Positions 59,693-64,000 of a DNA stretch of 64,000 nt are shown here, piece by piece. The stretch's first letter is position 1. Each line of letters begins with the position of its first letter. A program made the translations under genes and the position numbers. Source of the DNA: Anisodus tanguticus (taxonomy: Eukaryota; Streptophyta; Magnoliopsida; Solanales; Solanaceae); NCBI GenBank assembly GCA_034509755.1, contig CM067549.1, forward strand, positions 33,996,001-34,060,000, in the 5' to 3' direction. The notes beneath the pieces are model-generated. The model worked only from the letters and a program-made list of their open reading frames with translations, was not told the DNA's origin and did not search any database.

Positions 59693-62578
59693 TATTACAC
59701 CTCGTTGTTTTACGACATGTCGTGCCGTCGACTAATTTAGATGTCCTGAGGAAGTATGAGACTCTACTAAAGGATAATGATGGTTTCGAACTTGCTTATG
59801 TAAGTGTCAGGAATTATAAGAGTTAAACGAACCTAAGAGAATACAGTTCGACAAAATTTGACAACTTTTCAGATGTACCCCATAAAGTACGGACCATACA
59901 AAATGTATTAGTTATACAAAGTTGGATCTGGAATGTATCAAGCATGGGAGAATTGTCATATTTGTACCCAATGAAGTATGACCAATGATATACGGACCAT
60001 ACATTTTATACGACCCAATGTATGGATCGTACATGCATGGCAAACATTAAGGTGGTAGAACTTTTAAATCTATTAAATATTGACTTAGCTCGACTTCTAG
60101 CTTCATTTCCATCATTTCCAAACCTAAATAGCTTCCATATCATATCTAAACACTCTCCCATGAATCTAATCGAAAATCAAAGGTAAATTATGTAAATCCG
60201 ACGTGAAGAATCCCGTCGTTATCATCATATCATCTTCCTCTTCATTGTATTGGATTCATATAATTCTTGGAGTTGAAGTAATCTCTGGTTTGAAGTAGTA
60301 AGTTGTAAAAATCTTGAATTCTAGAATTATGATTTTGTTGGGCTGAATTATTTGAAATAAGAGTGCTACGAAATTATTGAGATGCTGATGAGGTTATGGA
60401 GGTAGAGGAGAGTTGGTATGAAGTTGTGGTGTTGCAATTCATGTGAAATTTGAATGTAAAAGATTATGTAAACTTCATAAATGTTAAGTGTTCGATGCAA
60501 TGTCCAAATGAGTTGTTTTGTAAGTTTTGGATCTGATATTGATACCAATCATTTGCGTAATGTGGATAATCACTCGTAAAACGTCCGAGAACTTGTGGGA
60601 TTCGTATAAGTTAAGCAATAAGCTTTGTCAGGCTTCATTTCATTCTTTCGGCATGAACTTAGATGACATCCTATGCAATAACATATTCCATGAGTAAAAT
60701 CCCATTCTTTATCATGAAAGTTTGTTTCCTCTTGACTTGAAAACTTATACGTAATTATATAATCCTTGTTGGGATTACTTTTCATACATTGTGCCATTCT
60801 ACTCTTTGTAATACATTCTGAAACTCTTGTTGGATTGTAACGATCATTGTACATGATTTCATAATGGTAGGCGTTGGTTAACGACCTTAGGTCACTCCGC
60901 CCTGTTCATGTTGTTATTCTGAGGTCCTTCATGCATCATATATATATGTAGCTATTTTCTACCGACCCTGATGTAAAGAAGGCCGTGAGCTTAAGTTTCC
61001 AACATGAGCCACAAGGTGATGTGCTAGGAGTTCTGAAGATTTACAATCGTCTTAGGTGATATGCTTAATATGGAATGGAGTGTGGAGTGAAGTTGAAGAA
61101 AAGACTTGAAGATCCAAGAAGTGCCATTAATTTTCGGCTTTTATGTAGGTCTTGGACGAGACCATCTTTTAGCTTACTTTTAATTTCTAGTTTAATTACT
61201 AGTTTCCCTTTTAGATTAATTAGTAGGCCTTGTAATAAAATAGTATGAGTAAGCCGAGAACCATCTAGAAAAAGAAGCTTCCAACGTCTCCCAATGATGT
61301 AATTCATGAACTAGCTAGTTCATGCACTTATCTACATGGATGACACAAAAGGCTGGCCGAGAGATCATGAAGGGTTAGTCGAGCATCTCCCCCATTTGGC
61401 CGAGATACATGGATGAGACAAAAGGGTGACCTAGAGAATATGAAGGGTTGGTCGTCCATCCCCCCCATTCGGCCAAGATACATGTTTGTGTCTTTCTTGT
61501 TTCCTCTTCTAGAAGGTCTAGAACTAGTATAATTAGGAGATGTAATTGATGTAAGGGGACATAGAAGTTTTATGAAATATATTTGAGTTTACTCAATCTT
61601 GCTATGTTTTCAACTTTTGTATTATTATCTTAGTCAGACCTTTTATGGTCTAACCCATGGTCCAAACCCCAGTCCTTTTGTAGGCCACCCCTTGGTCCGT
61701 TTGTGGTCCAAACCCTTGATGTAAGTCTAGTTAGAACTTTTGTGGTCTAACTATACCCAAGCCAAGGTTCTATCCGGTTACTTGTTACAAACACGTTGAA
61801 TGACTTCTCGGCATACATTACCTTACCCGCACACAAATTTTTTTATCAATTTCATGCCCCAGCCTTGTCCAAACTGCCTAATTCCTTGCACCCCAATACA
61901 CTCCTACACTTCCCCAACTCACACCTAAAAGGTCATCAACCGACTCCTCCCACAAACACCCAAAATCCCTAACCAATTCCCCACCATCACGATCGCACCT
62001 CTATTCTGCCAACCTTACTGTCCCGACCAGTTTCCGCCACCTTACCACCACCCAACCACCAACATAACCTACAATGTGTCTAGTTCATCCCCTCCAAATG
62101 CCTTAGCCCAACACCCTCCAAATTCACCCGCACACTCCCTACCAAACACACACTGCCCGGAAAACTGCCAACCTCCATTTGACCCCCATTTTGGTATCCA
62201 CCTAGTCCGAATCCAACTCCGACCTACCTAAACATACAATCCCCTCTTTATAAACATCAGAGTCGTGCTATAGTCGGCCGGGTAGGACACTTATATGTGC
62301 ACACCACTACAGTTAGTTACAACATTACTGAGTCCTATTATGGTCGGGTATGTTATGATGAGATTCACCCCATAAAGATTCTTGATACTATATTATATGG
62401 CCCCATGTTGAGTAGTTGTTTTATGTTACAGGTTGTCCTGTTCAGACTTCTATTGTATTGCCATTTCCGAGGGCTTATCGGCCCAAACGGTTTTGTAAAC
62501 TAGTTATGATACAGATGGTACGCTCAGGTCATTCAGGCTCCAGGTGCCGGTCACACCTCCCAATGTTGGGGGTTGACA
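59693..62578 (+). mobile_element. LTR related to element D family, split by a solo LTR
   Basis: Starts TATTACACCTCGTTG (degenerate TGTTACA). Its end portion at 62250-62578 shares GTGCTATAGTCGG, CACTTATATGTGCA and TGATACTATATTATATGGCCC with the element D LTR (14270-14460) and ends GGGGGTTGACA. The part 60860-60968 (TTAACGACCTTAGGTCACTC) also matches D. Blocks of TACGGACCATAC-like words occur at 59880-60030. No PBS follows, so it is probably a solo LTR, interrupted at 60969-62249. Confidence 0.65.
60969..62249 (+). mobile_element. Solo LTR of family A
   Basis: From TGATGTAAAGAAGGCCGTGA to TTTATAAACATCA, 1,281 bp; aligns with the minus-strand 5' LTR at 630-1809 from end to end. It has about 230 extra C-rich bases near 61850-62100. 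Flanks GACCC (60964-60968) and GAGTC (62250-62254) could each be one change from an original GACTC duplication, and the host LTR reads on across it. Confidence 0.78.
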
Positions 62579-62850
62579 GTTAGGGCTATTATGGTCTAGT
62601 TAAATTGGGTCATGAATCATCATCACATATTCGAAATTAGGTTGTTCCCTCCCCACCTTACAGGGGAATTTTCCCCCAGGAAGCACGCGTTGAATTCCTT
62701 GACCTATGATTCAGAGTCGACTGGTCTTCAAACCTCGTGGTTTTAGTCATGTTGTAGATTTTATACCCATATATTGTATTTCTTGGGAAAGCAATCTAGG
62801 TTACATTAGCGAAATGTTAATACCTATCCAAGAAAACTACATAATTGTCT
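62579..62850. other. Unassigned sequence
   Basis: Could be the resumed end of the LTR begun at 58546, and the leader of the minus-strand element whose primer site is at 62851. No reading frame is recognised. Confidence 0.35.
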
Positions 62851-62869
62851 TGCCCCACAGTGGGCGCCT
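62851..62869 (-). other. TGGCGCC-type primer-binding site
   Basis: The minus strand reads TAGGCGCCCACTGTGGGGC. This resembles the TTGGCGCCCACNGTGGGGC sequence found downstream of many plant LTRs and differs from the initiator-Met sites used elsewhere in the window. Confidence 0.6.
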
Positions 62870-62872
62870 AAC

Positions 62873-63530
62873 TATTCATCCTAAAATCTAGATTAAAGAT
62901 TAACAATTGAATTTGTAATACTGGGTCACAGGCAAGTAAATTTAACTCAAAGACAATTAGCTTTTCAATAATATGAACAATATTATGATAGTGCAAATTG
63001 GATAGTAAAAAGCATGTAAACAAAGAAATAACAGTAAATAAAGTAAGAGGAGCGAATTCTTAGTGAAGAACTCCTGATATAACAGATGGAGAATGTTGCT
63101 AATTGAGTAGCTTTGACAACTTGAGCGTACAAGTGATAAGAGTAGTAAAATTCAAATGGATACATGTAAGGAAAAAAGAGAGTATTTATAGTACAATCCT
63201 AAAGTAACTGCTTCCTAACACCACACTCATCCATTATGAGCATTATTAGCATATTCCATGCATCACGCTGTGGAGAATCCCAAATATTTTGGAGTCTGTT
63301 GGCTTAGGGACTTGCCCTATCCGGACAGTTTACTTCAGCTTGGAGTTGTGTAACTACGGTATGGTGAATCCACAATGAACTTGCGGCTATCCCGGAATAG
63401 ACTTTCCATGTTGTCCTTCAATCTTCGGCCCAGGTGGACTTAGCTGACCTGGTGCTGACTAGATGACGTTCGTATGTGTCAACTTCTGTATCAGTCATAT
63501 GGCGTATCCGTATCAGTCTGTATGTGTCAA
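62873..63530 (-). mobile_element. LTR of a minus-strand element with TGGCGCC primer site
   Basis: On the minus strand a GC-richer U3 (63480-63290) is followed by the TATA box ACTATAAATACTC (63194-63182), an R region with TTTACTACTCTTATCACTTG, U5 and the primer site. This is the clearest LTR promoter in the window. The left boundary is set by the primer site; the right is approximate. Only the LTR remains, with no recognisable gag. Confidence 0.6.
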
Positions 63531-63539
63531 ACTTTTGGT

Positions 63540-64000
63540 GGACTGTTTTGAGGCTTATGTATAAGGCTTCCTGTGGCTGAAAATTTAAGGAAATAACTTG
63601 GTTATGATGTTTTTATTGTTATTATGCTTTTCTATGTGATGGTTGTGTAGATGAGGTTATGAACTAAAAGAAAGAATAGCCATAAGAATGTTTAGAAGTT
63701 GTTTGTGATATGGTAGCTCATATAGGGTGACTATTGTTGTTATTAGAGATGAATAAAAGGTTTAAGAATTTTATGAATATATTTGTTAACTTGCTGGTTA
63801 TGTTATCAAGTTGAAGTTGAGGCAAAGAAAGGGGTAGAAGGGCTTGAATAGGGTTCAATCCGAGCTCGCCGCTCGTCGTGATGATTAGTAGATTCGTTGG
63901 TAATACTTGTGTGCTTGATTTGTTGTGTAGAGCAAGGCCTATTAAGGACTGTTTGGATTGAAATTGTTGAAGCACGAAGGCAAAGGTATGTTAAGGCACC
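63540..64000 (+). mobile_element. Partial LTR of the element D family
   Basis: Shares CCTGTGGCTGAAAAT, TTCTATGTGATGGTTGTGTA and GGGTTCAATCCGAGCTCGCC with GCTCGTCGTG; compare 6075-6840 in element D. It is diverged and runs off the window end. Confidence 0.6.

Noticed and set aside
1..64000. Integrated pararetrovirus or other viral copy
   Set aside because: All reverse transcriptase, integrase and gag remnants fit Ty3/Gypsy or RTE elements; no movement-protein or viral coat motif was seen.
1..64000. tRNA or rRNA genes
   Set aside because: Only tRNA-like boxes within the SINE and primer-site complements were found; no cloverleaf could be drawn.

Overview
The window looks like intergenic DNA from a large plant nuclear genome, most probably of the nightshade family (Solanaceae). 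Nearly all of it consists of nested, decayed Ty3/Gypsy LTR retrotransposons of the chromodomain (Del/Tekay) and Tat/Ogre types. RTE-type LINE fragments, a tRNA-derived SINE, MITEs and a hairpin-unit tandem array fill gaps between them. The family placement is inference: it rests on remembered resemblance of the repeats, not on a database search. Nothing points to a bacterial, organellar or viral replicon.

Layout. (1) 1-630 and 630-1809: gag and 5' LTR of a minus-strand gypsy element (family A) inserted in a MITE remnant. (2) 1925-22291: a minus-strand chromodomain gypsy element (B), whose integrase reading frame is split by an 11.46-kb plus-strand, almost coding-free LTR element (D, 3654-15113). 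The split is proven by a diverged 5-bp target duplication and by the host protein reading across the break. (3) 22292-27300: the only gene-like island. It holds a four-exon minus-strand gene (23617-25700) for a predicted 155-aa protein, plus a MITE and a SINE with a 17-bp target duplication. (4) 27322-36170: a 5'-truncated RTE LINE (minus) split by a complete 8.0-kb minus-strand gypsy element (E, 28012-36018; perfect CTCAT duplication). (5) 36430-37600: about 12 tandem units of about 85 bp, each containing an inverted repeat. (6) 37620-41720: Tat/Ogre-type ends, with a second LINE fragment between them. (7) 42380-58545: a degenerate ORF1 (DUF7745-like) and gag of a Tat/Ogre element (O), separated by a 12.2-kb plus-strand chromodomain gypsy element (C, 44791-56998) that itself carries a nested LTR remnant. 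(8) 58546-64000: stacked LTRs, including a solo LTR of family A, and a minus-strand LTR with a TGGCGCC-type primer site.

All retroelement proteins seen are broken by stops, frameshifts or loss of catalytic residues. The only locus that reads as an intact functional gene is the four-exon gene. Several LTRs share an architecture in which a different short GC-rich motif is reiterated in a block upstream of the presumed transcription start. That convergent pattern, the hairpin array, the asymmetric 1.5-kb LTR duplication in D and an isolated 98-codon minus ORF at 43702-43998 are the observations most worth following up.
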